Source: Haliclona indistincta (Eukaryota; Porifera; Demospongiae; Haplosclerida; Chalinidae). Taken from it: a stretch of DNA of 64,000 nucleotides. A program made the position numbers and the translations under genes. The stretch spans positions 1,907,021 to 1,971,020 of the forward strand of contig OZ024788.1 in NCBI GenBank assembly GCA_964017065.1, read 5' to 3'. How positions within the stretch are numbered: position 1 is the stretch's first letter; every line of letters starts with the position of its first letter. Below the pieces are notes generated by a model that worked only from the letters and a program-made list of their open reading frames with translations, was not told the DNA's origin and did no database searches. This document shows positions 26,800-39,900 of the stretch, in pieces.

Positions 26800-29700
26800 A
26801 TGGCCTCGCTACTGTTCCGCATTTTACTACTACCTCTTCTCTTGGGAACCTGTAGCAGCAACACTCAACACATCACGATACGAGTGAGTGACATTGGTAG
26901 AGATGACCCTTCCTGCATGCAAAATGGAGGAACCTGTAAAACATTGTCATATGTTTTGGATGAGTTGTCTACAGCAAGTTTTAACCAAAGCACTGTCATC
27001 ACTGTACACATCACTTGCAATCAAACCATTGCAAACTACTCCCAGCGCTATTTATCTCCACAACATTTCCTGAGTGTGAGTATAATTGGTCACAACAAGT
27101 CTTGCATCACATTATATTCTTCGATGTCTTTAACGATAGCCCGTGAAGCTATCAGTAATGATACCAACTGGGCGTGGATAGGGTTAGTGTTCATTTCAGG
27201 CACAGACTACACTATTGACTTAAAAATACGCCATAAATCTTTTAAATCACTGACAATACTCAATTGCAGTATCATGACGGCTGAATGGGACTTCGAGGAA
27301 ATACAAAACATTGTGATCAACAACAGTAAATTTGGACAAACGACAACTTGTCCTGTTTTGCTTATTTTCTTCTACATTCAAGAAGTTAACTTTACATTCT
27401 CTAACAATTCTATATCTGACTGCAGCACTGACGACATAATACTGAGCAGTATTATGTCATTAATTTCGACCAAAAGTTCTCGTGAATTTGCGTATCTAAC
27501 TATTTTGGATTGTACCTTTACTAGATTGAAAGGTATAACAACTACTAACCCCAAAAACACAGCGTTTCAAAGTGATTTGAAACTTATTTCAGTTGAAACA
27601 AAAAGTCCTATCATTCTTACAATCAATAGCAGTCATTTCATCGACAATAAAGAATTTATTCTTGTCTCTATTATCATGGATCTTCATCTCATAAGTGCAA
27701 AATTAAAGATATATGATACAACGATAAGAAACAACACAGCTCCTTCAGTACTTGTGGAATTCAATTATCGATCAGATACATTTAACCACGCGTGTGCCAT
27801 TATCCTGAAAGACCTATTAGTAGATGGCAACATTGTGACTAACATACAAAAGGCTGATGCAATATCAGCAGGTGATCTTGAGTCATCAATATTTAGCTTT
27901 TCAACTGTCAAGGAATTTTTCATTGACAATTCAAGCTTCTTGAATAATCAAGGCACTCCTCTTACAGTCAAAAATAAACCAGTAACATATCTGACACTTA
28001 AAGGAGAGATACATTTCATCAACAACACGGGTGTGCTTGGAGGAGCTTGTGGACTTCACAATATAATTATGAAGATTGAAGCAAGCACTGAGGTAAAAAT
28101 AATATTTGAAGGCAACACAGGAGTGTATGGTGGAGCTCTATACTTGAAAAATGCTTTCATATCAGACAGAAAGTGCAAATTGAAAATAGAATTTATTAAC
28201 AACACTGCAACCAAAAGTGGAAAATCAGTGTATTTTGCTACAATACCACAAGTTGACGTTACAAACTGTTCATTTAAGGGTATCCACACTACAGACATTA
28301 GCTCCCCAGCATTCGATAAGAAGCAAAAAGGAGGAAATGCCTTATCACTTATCCGAGGTCAAAATATTTACATTAGTGTTTCAGTGACAGATTGCTATGG
28401 GTCACCATCGTCCTGTACTGCAGATGTATACCTAATGTGTGACAATTCACTTTATATTTGCTCACATAAGCACATTCGACTCAATGGACCTGAACATGTA
28501 GTGTTGGCTCAAAAGGAAGTCCGAGCTTACACAGAGGTGGACACTAAACTGAGCGTATCTGCTCCACAAATGTTGGGAGACACTAAAGTTAATATCTTAT
28601 TGATGTGTCAATATATAGGATTTTCTATTGAGTTAAACATCACTACATGCCCACTTGGTTTTGTCTACAACTCTAGCGAAAATATTTGCAAGTGTGCTAA
28701 TATAACCACAAACCAGCATGGCACTGTGATATGCTCAGAAAAGTTGGGTGTCGCATGCATTACACAAGGCTACTGGTATGGTACAGTTATCATTGATAAC
28801 ACCACAATGTACGTTTCTGCTCAGTGCTCATATCCTGACTGTTCCTACTCCTACCGGCCATGTCCTGCAAAGATGCTCAGTCTTGGATTTGCAGGCGACT
28901 ACAAACTACTTGGCACTGATGCTGATGAGCAATGCTCAGTAGGAAGAGGTGGACTGCTGTGTAAGAGTTGTGCAGAGGACTACGAGTACACCTTCCTGTC
29001 AGTGAGTTGTGTAGCTAGCAGCACATGTGAGTGGTGGCAGCCTTACCTTGTCTTGGTCATCACATTAGTGTTTCAACTGATGATTGCAATGGCTCTTATG
29101 ACAATTGTTAGATTCAAAATAGCAGCAGGCTCTGGAATTCTGTATGGTCCAATGCTGTTTCTGGCAGTCGTCAGTCATCTACCTCTAGACACTGATCCTA
29201 ACCTCTTCATCCTAAAAACATTCATATTGATCATCACAGCTGTACCACTACTCAATCCTGAGCCATTCGGACTCATCCCATGGTGCTTCTTCCATCCATT
29301 CAGCAAAATCTACAACTACTCCTTACGATACCTTGGCCCACTAATGGTACTGTTAGTGATTGGCTTCACAACACTTAAAGCTCGATGGTGTCCACGAACA
29401 CTACTGAAATGGCAAAACTCACGTCTTCGAGCACTCTGCATTCTAATGCTGCTCTCATTTTGGTCACTGGCAGACATTACAATGAACATCACTTTCAACA
29501 TTCTCACATCAACCAGACTAATACACAACAATGATGTGGTGGTCTCAGTAGTGGCATTAGAACCTAACTTGAAATACTTTTCTTTGAAGCACATTCCGAT
29601 AGTAATTCTAGCACTGCTAGTTCTACTAATAGTGATCATTCCTTTACTAGTAGTACTGTTAGTATCACCAGCACTATCACGAGTCATTAACCTGACCAGG

Positions 29701-30240
29701 ATCAAACCCTTCCTAGATGAATTCCAGTCTTGCTACAGGGACAGCTTTCGCTGGTACTCAATTGTATACTTCATTGTGTGGATTGGGTTTGTGTCTATGC
29801 AAGGCCAAGCTGTGCCCATGATCTACATACAGACATTATTCGTGATTCTGCTAAGCTCTCACTTACTGATTCGTCCATACCAGAGTAGGATATTAAACAT
29901 CACAGACGCTCTTATCCTTGTTGATGTTAACTTCCTATTTGCCCTTACGCAGTCCAAGATAAATTTGATTACAACCGTGTTAATTCATATACTGGTGCTC
30001 GTTCCCATACTGGGTATTGCTGCCTGGTTAGTGTGTCTGTCTCTTGTTAAATGTGGTGTGTACAATTACGTACATCGCGTATTCGTCAAAAGAGGACAGT
30101 CTCAACCATTAGCCGCCAGGAGAGAGCGACGCTATGAGGAACGGCTACCATCACCACCCAATGTACCAGTACATGAGGTGCATCTTTATGAGAGCAATGA
30201 GGAACTAGAGCCACTCATTGGAATAGTTGACGATAACTAG
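26800..30240 (+). CDS. Receptor-like beta-helix/multi-TM protein, copy 2
   Basis: 1146 aa with the same architecture and start context as copy 1. From about residue 157 (NCSIMTAEWDFEE) to about 513 (SSPAFD) the protein is identical to copy 1, whereas both sides of that block carry scattered differences (for example H/R DAIS to REAIS near 112, YYWSPSS to CYGSPSS near 530, and several in the TM region such as C to F in DSCRWYS). That mosaic suggests recent gene conversion or a very recent duplication. The tail ends in ELEPLIGIVDDN as in copy 1. Function unknown, inferred surface receptor or adhesion protein. Confidence 0.9.
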   Translation: MASLLFRILLLPLLLGTCSSNTQHITIRVSDIGRDDPSCMQNGGTCKTLSYVLDELSTASFNQSTVITVHITCNQTIANYSQRYLSPQHFLSVSIIGHNKSCITLYSSMSLTIAREAISNDTNWAWIGLVFISGTDYTIDLKIRHKSFKSLTILNCSIMTAEWDFEEIQNIVINNSKFGQTTTCPVLLIFFYIQEVNFTFSNNSISDCSTDDIILSSIMSLISTKSSREFAYLTILDCTFTRLKGITTTNPKNTAFQSDLKLISVETKSPIILTINSSHFIDNKEFILVSIIMDLHLISAKLKIYDTTIRNNTAPSVLVEFNYRSDTFNHACAIILKDLLVDGNIVTNIQKADAISAGDLESSIFSFSTVKEFFIDNSSFLNNQGTPLTVKNKPVTYLTLKGEIHFINNTGVLGGACGLHNIIMKIEASTEVKIIFEGNTGVYGGALYLKNAFISDRKCKLKIEFINNTATKSGKSVYFATIPQVDVTNCSFKGIHTTDISSPAFDKKQKGGNALSLIRGQNIYISVSVTDCYGSPSSCTADVYLMCDNSLYICSHKHIRLNGPEHVVLAQKEVRAYTEVDTKLSVSAPQMLGDTKVNILLMCQYIGFSIELNITTCPLGFVYNSSENICKCANITTNQHGTVICSEKLGVACITQGYWYGTVIIDNTTMYVSAQCSYPDCSYSYRPCPAKMLSLGFAGDYKLLGTDADEQCSVGRGGLLCKSCAEDYEYTFLSVSCVASSTCEWWQPYLVLVITLVFQLMIAMALMTIVRFKIAAGSGILYGPMLFLAVVSHLPLDTDPNLFILKTFILIITAVPLLNPEPFGLIPWCFFHPFSKIYNYSLRYLGPLMVLLVIGFTTLKARWCPRTLLKWQNSRLRALCILMLLSFWSLADITMNITFNILTSTRLIHNNDVVVSVVALEPNLKYFSLKHIPIVILALLVLLIVIIPLLVVLLVSPALSRVINLTRIKPFLDEFQSCYRDSFRWYSIVYFIVWIGFVSMQGQAVPMIYIQTLFVILLSSHLLIRPYQSRILNITDALILVDVNFLFALTQSKINLITTVLIHILVLVPILGIAAWLVCLSLVKCGVYNYVHRVFVKRGQSQPLAARRERRYEERLPSPPNVPVHEVHLYESNEELEPLIGIVDDN

Positions 30241-32248
30241 CTAGTTGTGCAAGTGTGTTCAGATATCACTAACAATAATTATAATTAATTATACCGTACT
30301 TAATTTTGTTTGGAATGCACACACAGTTGTGACACCTCAATGATTTTGACCATCTTGTAAAGTTAAAAATTTTTTTACCAAAAAACTAATGAGTATACGG
30401 ACGACGCTTGCAATAGTAAAGAAACAAAACCATGCATGGTACAATGAGTAGTATTTACGTAGTCTATGGAACAATGAATATCTCTAACTACTAGTTAAAT
30501 TTTTGACACTTTGAGTATCCCATTTCATTGTGCTTATGAAGAAACACGTCCAGTTGATTTGAACAAATTTTCGTTCTTAGCTTTTTACCACACAATGTGT
30601 ACCACGCTAAAAGTAATGCAACTTGAGAAAATCTTTAACACTTTTGAGTTTTTCATGACTTATACAACAATGTATAATAATTATGCATGTGACTGTTTGT
30701 AGATGGAAATTATTTGCAATGACTCATGAATTTCTTTCTAAAATTGTTGGTTCAATTTTAACTCTCTCTTTCAGGACAAGAGGAATAAGAACACTTTTGA
30801 TGAGAAGATAAAGATATTAAAGGAACGAGAACATAATAATTTGTGCGTCACCAACTAGATTCATGACACTAAGAGTACAATATCGTAACCTCCCTTGCAC
30901 ACAGCCTATCACCGTACTTGTTGCTATAAGCATGTTAAGTATCCCATCTGTCAGACATGCATGCTGCGTAAAAACATAGCTCAAGGAATGCTTCGTGAAA
31001 TTTCTGTTTTTAACCTTGTCCATGTACAGAGAGCCTTGGATGAGGCTAAAAATAGGTAGTGAAAATATCATATTTGCTTCTTGCTGCAAGAGAATAACAT
31101 AATAACTACAAGACATGCATTAAACTGGCAAGATAGTTTTGCAAAGTATTTTCTTTCATTTTATATAGTGCTATAAACAGGTAGAAATTAGGTCTGAGCC
31201 TATTATGCTTTATACAATTATTCTTTTTAAATTTTTGCCTGACTATTCTCATGAAATTGACTGATTATTCTTTTGAATTCAATTGAACTGCAAAAACGTA
31301 AAACACAAAAAGCAATAAAGTTCACTAACTATAGCTACAAGCATTCCAGTGATCTAGCTAGCTGCTTCTTTCCAAATGAGTTATTTAAGACAGAAAATAC
31401 TCTTTCAGCTGCTGCAGAAGAAGAAATACATTCCTAGCAGTTTCACTCTATTATAGGAATGGAAATTTTGTGATCTTCTTCCACTAGAATAATCCGAGAA
31501 CAGCATATTGGCCCGTTTCTTTCCATTGGGAAGAGGTCGATCACTCGTTTCCTCGACAGCTGTGAATTTGTTGGCGGACGCAATATCGAATAAGCGCAGT
31601 TGTAGACCTTGAACTTGAGAACTCACTGACACGTCGCCGACCTGACATGCATTAGAGAGTTTTAGTTAGCCGTTCACGCCAAACGGCTGAACGTCAACGG
31701 ACATGGTTCAGTGACATGACGTCATCACTTAATTATCTTGTAACTTGTGTACACGCGAAGAAGGCAATCTAGTCGTGCACGTATACAACATTGTAGCGCG
31801 CACAGTATTTTGTAGGCACACGTAAAACACACAAAAACAGAAACCTAAAGCATGTGCCTTTGTGCTAGCTTATAACTAACGTGCAGGAAAGCTAGACGAG
31901 AGTAGTGAGAAGTCTTTGAAAACCATACGGGAAAACCAGGTGCCAGCCGTTGTAAAGGGAAAATTGAACGCGAGGCTGGGGTTAACGGTGGATCACGTGC
32001 TAATTTGTGACGTCAGCATTGCCAGACGTTTACCGTTAGTGCAAATAAACGTGTAACTAAAACTCTATTAATCAGACAGAGTCGCACGTGACTAAATTCT
32101 TTCCGCTACAAATTATTCTCCGGCATAATAGGCGCAGGCCTGGTAGAAATGCACTTGTTTGTCTTAGCCAATGTTTATTGCTCTAGCCTGCAGTGAAGTT
32201 ACACTGTAACTGGTCCTACTAACCATCTCAGTTATCATCTCTACAGCA
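30241..32248. other. Spacer between receptor copies 2 and 3
   Basis: Shared 3' flank of gene 2, a TBC-tail remnant behind TTTCAG at ~30,770-30,840, a shortened promoter block, a 954-bp hAT remnant (separate entry) inserted in that block, and the last ~100 bp of leader (32,151-32,248) with acceptor TCTCTACAG before the ATG of copy 3. Confidence 0.6.
31189..32142 (-). mobile_element. hAT transposon remnant with 8-bp target duplication
   Basis: It starts TAGGTCTGAGCCTATTATGC and ends with the imperfect inverse (GCATAATAGGCGCAGGCCTG). GTAGAAAT flanks both ends (31,181-31,188 and 32,143-32,150). On the minus strand at ~31,421-31,356 a peptide AERVFSVLNNSFG is readable, the hallmark of the hAT transposase C-terminal dimerisation region. 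Upstream the frame is broken. The empty site is visible before receptor copies 1, 2 and 6. Inactive, internally deleted. Confidence 0.85.
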
Positions 32249-35200
32249 ATGGCCTCGCTACTGTTCCATATTCTACTACTACCTCTTCTCTTGGGAACTT
32301 GTAGCAGCAACACTCAACACATCACGATACGAGTCAGTGACATTGGTAGAGATGATCCTTCCTGCATGCAAAATGGAGGAACCTGTAAAACATTGTCATA
32401 TGTTTTGGATCAGTTAACTACAGCAAGTTTTAACCAAAGCACTGTCATCACTGTACACATCACTTGCAATCAAACCATACCCCCAGCGCTATTTATCTCC
32501 ACAAAATTTCCTGAGTGTGAGTATAATTGGTCACAACAAGTCTTACATCACATTGTATTCTTCGATGTCTTTAACGATAGCCCATGATGCTATAAGTAAT
32601 GATACCAACTGGGCTTGGATAGGGTTAGCATTCATTTCAGGCACAGATCACACTGACTTAAAAATACGCCATAGATCATTTAACTCACTGACCATACTCA
32701 ACTGCAGTATCATGACAGCTGAATGGGATTTCGAGGAAATACGAAACTTAGTGATCAGCAACAGTAAATTTGGACAAACAAGAACTTGTCCTACTTTGTA
32801 TGTTGGCTTTGAGTTTCAAGTAGTTAACTTTACATTCTCTAACAATTCTGTTTCTGACTGTAGCGCTAACGACATAATACTGCTATTATTTTCGGTCAAA
32901 AGTTCTCGCGAATTTGCGTATCTAGCTATTGTGAATTGTACCTTTACTGGTATAAACAGATCAAGAGAAGTAGCCACAAGTGCTAACCCAAACACAGCGC
33001 TTCAAAGAGATTTCAATCTTATTTCAGTTGATACAATAAGTCCTATCATTGTTTCAATCAATAGCAGTTATTTCATCGACAATAAAGAATTGATTCTAGC
33101 TTGTCTCTATTATTATGGATCTTTATCCCAGAAGTGCAAAATTAAAGATATATGATACAACGATAAGAAACAACTCAGCTCCTTCAGTACTTGTGGAATT
33201 CGAAGATCGATCTGATACATTTAACAAAGGATGTGCCATTATCCTGCAAGACCTATTATTTGATGGCAACATTGTGAGTAACACTCAAAAGGCTTATGCA
33301 ATATCAGCAGGCAATCTTGAGTCATCAACATTTAGCTTTTCAACTGTCAATGAAGTTTTCATTGAAAATTCAAGCTTCTTGAATAATCAAGGCACTCCTC
33401 TTACAGTCAAAAATAAACCAGAAACATATCTGTCACTTAAAGGAGAGATACATTTCACCAACAACACAGGTGTGCTTGGAGGAGCTCAAGTTGTGCACTT
33501 CGCAATATACTTATGAAGATTCAACCAAGCACTGAGGGAAAAATAATCTTTGAAGGCAACACAGGAGTGCATGGTGGAGCTCTGTACTTGAATAAAGCTA
33601 TCATATCAGACAGAAAATGCAAATTGAAAGTAGAATTCATCAACAACACTGCAACCAAAAGAGGAAACTCAGTGTATTTTTCCACAACACCACAAGGTGC
33701 TGTCCCTAACTGTTCATTTAATGATACACTCACTACAGACATTAGCTCCCCAGCATCCTGAAGCACAAAGGAGAAAATGCCTTATCACTTATCCGAGGTC
33801 AAAATATTTACATTAGTGTTTCAGTGACAGATTACTATGGGTCACCATCATCCTGTACAGCAGATGTATACCTAATGTGTGACAATTCACTTTATATTTG
33901 TTCACGTAAACACATTCGACTCAATGGACCTGAACATGTAGTGCTGGCACAAAAGATCGTCCAAGCTTACACAGAGGTGGACACTAAACTGAGCATATCT
34001 GCTCCACTAGTGTTGGGAGACACTAAAGTTGATCTCTTATTGACGTGTCAAAATACAGGATTGTCTATTGAGCTAAACATCACTACATGTCCGCTTGGTT
34101 TCGTCTACAACTCTAGCGAAAATATTTGCAAGTGTGCTAATATAACCACAAACCATGGCACTGTGATATGCTCAGAAAAGTTGGGTGTCGCATGCATTAC
34201 ACAAGGCTATTGGTATGGCCCATTAGATAACACCACAATGTATGTTTCTGCTCAGTGCTCATATCCTGACTGTTCCTACTCCTACCGGCCATGTCCTGCA
34301 AAGATGCTAAGTCTTGGGTTTGCAGGTGACTACAAACTACTTGGCACTGATGCTGATGAGCAATGCTCAGTAGGAAGAGGTGGACTGCTGTGTAAGAGTT
34401 GTGCAGAGGACTACCAGTACACCTTCCTGTCAGTGAGTTGTGTAGCTAGCAGCACATGTGAGTGGTGGTAGCCTTACCTTGTCCTGGTCATCACATTAGT
34501 GTTTCAACTGATGATTGCAATGGCTCTTTCGTCAATTGTTCGATTCAAAATAGCAGCAGGCTCTGGAATTCTGTATGGACCAATGCTGTTTCTGGCAGTC
34601 ATCAGTCATCTACCTCTAGACACTGATCCTAACCTCTTCATCCTAAAAACATTCATATTGATCGTCACAGCTGTACCACTACTCAATCCTGAACCATTCG
34701 GACTCATTCCTTGGTGCTTCTTCCATCCATTCAACAAAATCTACAACTACTCCTTACGATACCTTGGCCCACTAATGGTACTGTTAGTGATTGGCTTCAC
34801 AACACTTAAAGCTCGATGGTGCCCACGAACACTATTGAAATGGCAAAACTCTCGTCTTCGAGCACTCTGCATTCTAATGCTGCTCTCATTTTGGTCACTG
34901 GCAGACATTACAATGAACATCAATATCAACATTCTCACATCAACCAGACTAATACACAACAATGATGCGGTGGTCTCAGTAGTAGCATTAGAACCAAATA
35001 TGAACTATTTCTCTGTGGAGCACATTCCAATAGTAATTCTAGCACTGCTGGTTCTACTAATAGTGATCATTCCTTTACTAGTAGTACTGTTAGTATCACC
35101 AGCACTATCACGAGTCATTAACCTGACCAGGATCAAACCCTTCCTAGATGAGTTCCAGTCTTGCTACAGGGACAGCTGTCGCTGGTACTCAATTGTATAC

Positions 35201-35671
35201 TTCATTGTGTGGATTGGGTTTGTGTCTATGCAAAGCCAAGCTGTGCCCATGACCTACATACAGACATTATTCGTGATTCTGCTAAGTTCTCACTTACTGA
35301 TTCGTCCATACCAGAGTAGGATATTAAACATCACAGACGCTCTTATCCTTGTTGATGTTAACTTCCTTCTTGCCCTTACGCAGTTCAAGATAAACTTGAC
35401 TACAACCATGTTAATTCATATACTGGTGCTCGTTCCCATACTGGGTATTGCTGCCTGGTTGGTGTGTCAGTCTCTTGTTAAATGTGGTGTGTACAAGTAC
35501 GTACATCGCATATTCGTCAAAAGAGTACAGTCTCAACCATTAGCCGCCAGGAGAGAGCGATGCTATGAGGAACGGCTACCATCACCACCCAATGTACCAG
35601 TACATGAGGTGCATCTTTATGAGAGCAATGAGGAACGAGAGCCACTCATTGGAATAGTTGACGATAACTAA
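32249..35671 (+). pseudogene. Receptor-like gene, copy 3, disrupted
   Basis: Aligns along its whole length with the intact copies, but with an 8-nt deletion near 32,477, a 4-nt insertion near 33,100, a 5-nt insertion near 33,487, a 4-nt deletion near 33,760, and a CAG-to-TAG change at 34,469-34,471 right at the first membrane segment. The net length change is -3, so the reading frame is back in phase for the membrane domain and tail, which remain open (34,499-35,671). Signal peptide and start context are intact. Read literally it yields only a truncated N-terminal product. Either a pseudogene or, less likely, consensus errors in the assembly. Its sequence groups with copy 5. Confidence 0.88.
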
Positions 35672-36906
35672 CTAGTTGTACAAGTGTGTACAGACATCAC
35701 TAATAATCATTATTAATTATTCCACACTTAATTTTGTTTGGAATGCACACACAGTTGTGACACCTCAATGATTTTGACCATCATGTAAAGTTAAAAAATT
35801 TTACCAAAAAACTAACGAGTTTAGGGACAACGCTCGCAATAGCAAAGAAACAAACCATGCAAGGTACAATGAGTAGTAATAATACAGTAGAATAATGCAT
35901 CTCTAACTAAAACTTTTGACGTATCCCATTTCGTTGTGCTTACGAAAAAACATGTCTGGTTGATTGGAACAAATTTTCGTTCTTAGCTTTTTACCATACA
36001 ATGTGTACCACACTATAAAATTATGCAATTGGTATTTGGTTAGAAAATCTTTGATAGTTTGATTTCCTCATGACTTAGATATGTGCATCAATGTATGTAT
36101 GTGATTGTTTGTAGGACATTATCTGCAATGACTCATGAAATTCATTCTGAAATTGTTGGTTCAATTTAACTCTCTCTTTCAGCACAGGAGGAAAAAGAAA
36201 GCTTTTGATGTCGAGATAAAGACAGCCAGTGCTGAGTGAGTGCTGAGCGATAACATAATTTGTAAAACGTTGTCTTTGCATGGACATTTTTGCTACTTGA
36301 AAGAAAATTATGTTAGCATGCAGGTATAAGGTTGACAAAATGATCCTATCATCAATGTCCTCGTACTCAATCTACCTGATTGCAAGGAGTGTACCATAAT
36401 TATTGTTGTACGCATGTGTTAAGGTAGCCCAGCTGTCAGACATGCATGCTCCGTAAAAACATTTGCATATATGGCTCAGGGAATGCTTCATGAAATTTCT
36501 GTTTTTGGCCTCAACGATCCCTGTACAGAGAGCCCGGGATGAGGCTAAATATAGGTAGTGAAAAAATATATGCTGACTGTACTTGCTGCAAGAGAATAAC
36601 ATCTTTTGAATTACAATAATTCTATATTCAACAAACTGATAAACTGAACTGACAAACTTATACATTCAGCAAACTGACAAGATAGTTTTGCAAAGTAAGT
36701 CTTTAAGTTTGTGATTTGTTTCATTAAAGTGTCATAAACAAGTAAAAATTATTTTGTATAAACAAGTAGAATTTCTTTCATTAAAATGCATAAACAAGTA
36801 GAAATTACTAAACAAGTATAAGTGCTCTTTAGCCTATTTTCATTGCTCTAGACAGTGAATTTATACTGTAACAGGTCCTACTAATTAATCATCTCTACAG
36901 CCAGCA
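35672..36906. other. Spacer between receptor copies 3 and 4
   Basis: Shared 3' flank, a TBC-tail remnant behind TTTCAG (~36,180-36,235; GAGATAAAGACAG still recognisable), a diverged promoter block with three copies of a short AACAAGTA-containing phrase near 36,740-36,815, and a CTCTACAG acceptor 8 nt before the ATG of copy 4. Confidence 0.55.
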
Positions 36907-39900
36907 ATGGCCTCACTACTGTTCCATATTCTACTACTACCTCTTCTCTTGGGAACTTGTAGCAGCAACACTCAACACATCACGATACGAGTGAGTGACA
37001 TTGGTAGAGATGATCCTTCCTGCATGCAAAATGAAGAAATCTGTAAAACGTTGTCTTATGTTTTGTATGAGTTGTCTACGGCAAGTTTTAACCAAAGCAC
37101 TGTCATCACTGTAAACATCACTTGCAATCAAACCATTGCAAACTACTCCCAGCACTATTTATCTCCACAACATTTCCTGAGTGTAAGTATAATTGGTCAC
37201 AACAAGTCTTACATCACATTGTATTCTTCAATGTTTTTATGGATAGCCCGTGAAGCTATCAGTAATGATACTAATTGGGCTTGGATAGGGTTAGTGTTCA
37301 TTTCAGGGACAGAACACACTGACTTAAAAATACACCATAAATCTTTTAACTTACTGACCATACTCAACTGCAGTATCATGACAGCTGAATGGGGATTCGA
37401 GGAAATACGAAACTTAGTGATCAACAACAGTAAATTTGGACAAACGAGAACTTGTCCTACTATGTCTATTGGCTTTGAGTTTCAACAAATTAACTTCACA
37501 TTCTCTAACAATAATATTTCTGACTGTAGCACTGACGACAAAATATTGGATTTAATTTCAATTGAAAGTTCTTGGGAATTTGCGTATCTAACTATTGTGA
37601 ATTGTACCTTTACTAAATTGAAAGGTACAAACAGAACAAGAGAAGTAGCCACAAGCAAAAACACAGTGCTTCAAAGAGATTTCAAACTTATTTCAGTTGA
37701 AACATTAAGTTCTATCATTGTTTCAATCAATAGCAGTTATTTCATCGACAATAAAGAATTGATTCTTGTCTCTATTATTCTTGATAATTATCTAAGAGCA
37801 AAATTAAATATATATGATACATTGATAATAAACAACTCAGCTTCTTCAGTACTTGTGGAATTCAATAATCTTCGCAATAATATTCTAGTAGACAGTAAAA
37901 TTGCCATTATCCTGAAAGACCTATTAGTTGATGGCAACACAGTGACTAACACTCAAAAGGCTTATGCAATATCAGCAGGCAATCTTGAGTCATCAACATT
38001 TAGTTTTTTAAATGTAAATGAAATTTTCATTGAAAATTCAAGTTTCCTGAATAATCAAGGCACTCCTCTTACAGTCAAAAGTAAACAAGAAACATATCTG
38101 ACACTTAAAGGAGAGATACATTTCACCAACAACACAGGTGTGCTTGGAGGAGCTTGTGCACTTCACAATATGCTTATGAAGATTGAAGCAAGCACTGAGG
38201 GAAAAATAATCTTTAAAGGCAACACAGGAGTGTATGGTGGAACTCTGTACTTGAACAATGCTATCATATCAGACAGAAAATGCAAATTGAAAGTAGAACT
38301 TATCAACAACACTGCAACCAAAAGTGGAAACTCAGTGTATTTTGCTACAGTGCCTCGAGGTGCTGTCCCTAACTGTTCATTTAAGGATATCCACATTACA
38401 GACATTAGCTCCCCAGCATCCAATATGAAGCAGAAAGGAGAAAATGCCTTATCACTTATCCGAGGTCAAAATATTTACATTAGTGTTTCAGTGACAGATT
38501 CTTATGGGTCACCATCGTCCTGTACAGCAGATGTATACCTAATGTGTGACAATTCACTTTATATTTGCTCACATAAACACATTCGACTCAATGGACCTGA
38601 ACATGTAGTGCTGGCACAAAAGGAAGTCCAAGCTTACACAGAGGTGGACACTAAACTGAGCGTGTCTGCTCCACTAATGTTGGGAGACACTAAAGTTAAT
38701 ATCTTATTGATGTGTCAATATACAGGATTGTCTATTGAGTTGAACATCACCACATGTCCACTTGGTTTCGTCTACAACTCTAGCGAAAATATTTGCAAGT
38801 GTGCTAATATAACCACAAACCAGCATGGCACTGTGATATGCTCAGAAAAGTTGGGTGTCGCATGCATTACACAAGGCTACTGGTATGGCCCATTAGATAA
38901 CACCACAATGTATGTTTCTGCTCAGTGCTCATATCCTGACTGTTCCTACTCCTACCGGCCATGTCCTGCAAAGATGCTCAGTCTTGGGTTTGCAGGCGAC
39001 TACAAACTACTTGGCACTGATGCTGATGAGCAATGCTCAGTAGGAAGAGGTGGACTGCTGTGTAAGAGTTGTGCAGAGGACTACCAGTACACCTTCCTGT
39101 CAGTGAGTTGTGTAGCTAGCAGCACATGTGAGTGGTGGCAGCCTTACCTTGTCCTGGTCATCACATTAGTGTTCCAACTGATGATTTCAATGGCTCTTAT
39201 GTCAATTGTTAGGTTCAAAATAGCAGCAGGCTCTGGAATTCTGTATGGTCCAATGCTGTTTCTGGCAGTCATCAGTCATCTACCTCTAGACACTGATCCT
39301 AACCTCTTCATCCTAAAAACATTCATATTGATCATCACAGCTGTACCATTACTCAATCCTGAACCATTTGGACTCATTCCATGGTGCTTCTTCCATCCAT
39401 TTAGCAAAATCTACAACTACTCCTTACGATACCTCGGTCCACTGACAGTGTTGTTAGTGATTGGCTTCACAACACTTAAAGCTCGATGGTGCTCACGAAC
39501 ACTATTGAAATGGCAAAACTCTCGTCTCCGAGCACTTTGCATTCTAATGCTGCTCTCATTTTGGTCACTGGCAGACATTACAATGAACATCACTTTCAAT
39601 ATTCTCACATCAACCAGACTAATACACAACAATGATGCGATGGTCACAGTAGTGGCATTAGAACCTAACTTGAAATATTCCTCCTGGGAGCACATTCCGA
39701 TAGTAATTCTAGCATTGCTAGTTCTACTAATAGTGATCATTCCTTTACTAATAGTACTGTTAGTATCACCAGCACTATCACGAGTCATTAACCTGACCAG
39801 GATCAAACCGTTTCTAGATGAGTTCCAGTCTTGCTACAGGGACAGCTGTCGCTGGTACTCAATTGTATACCTCATTGTGTGGATTGGGTTTGTGTCTATG

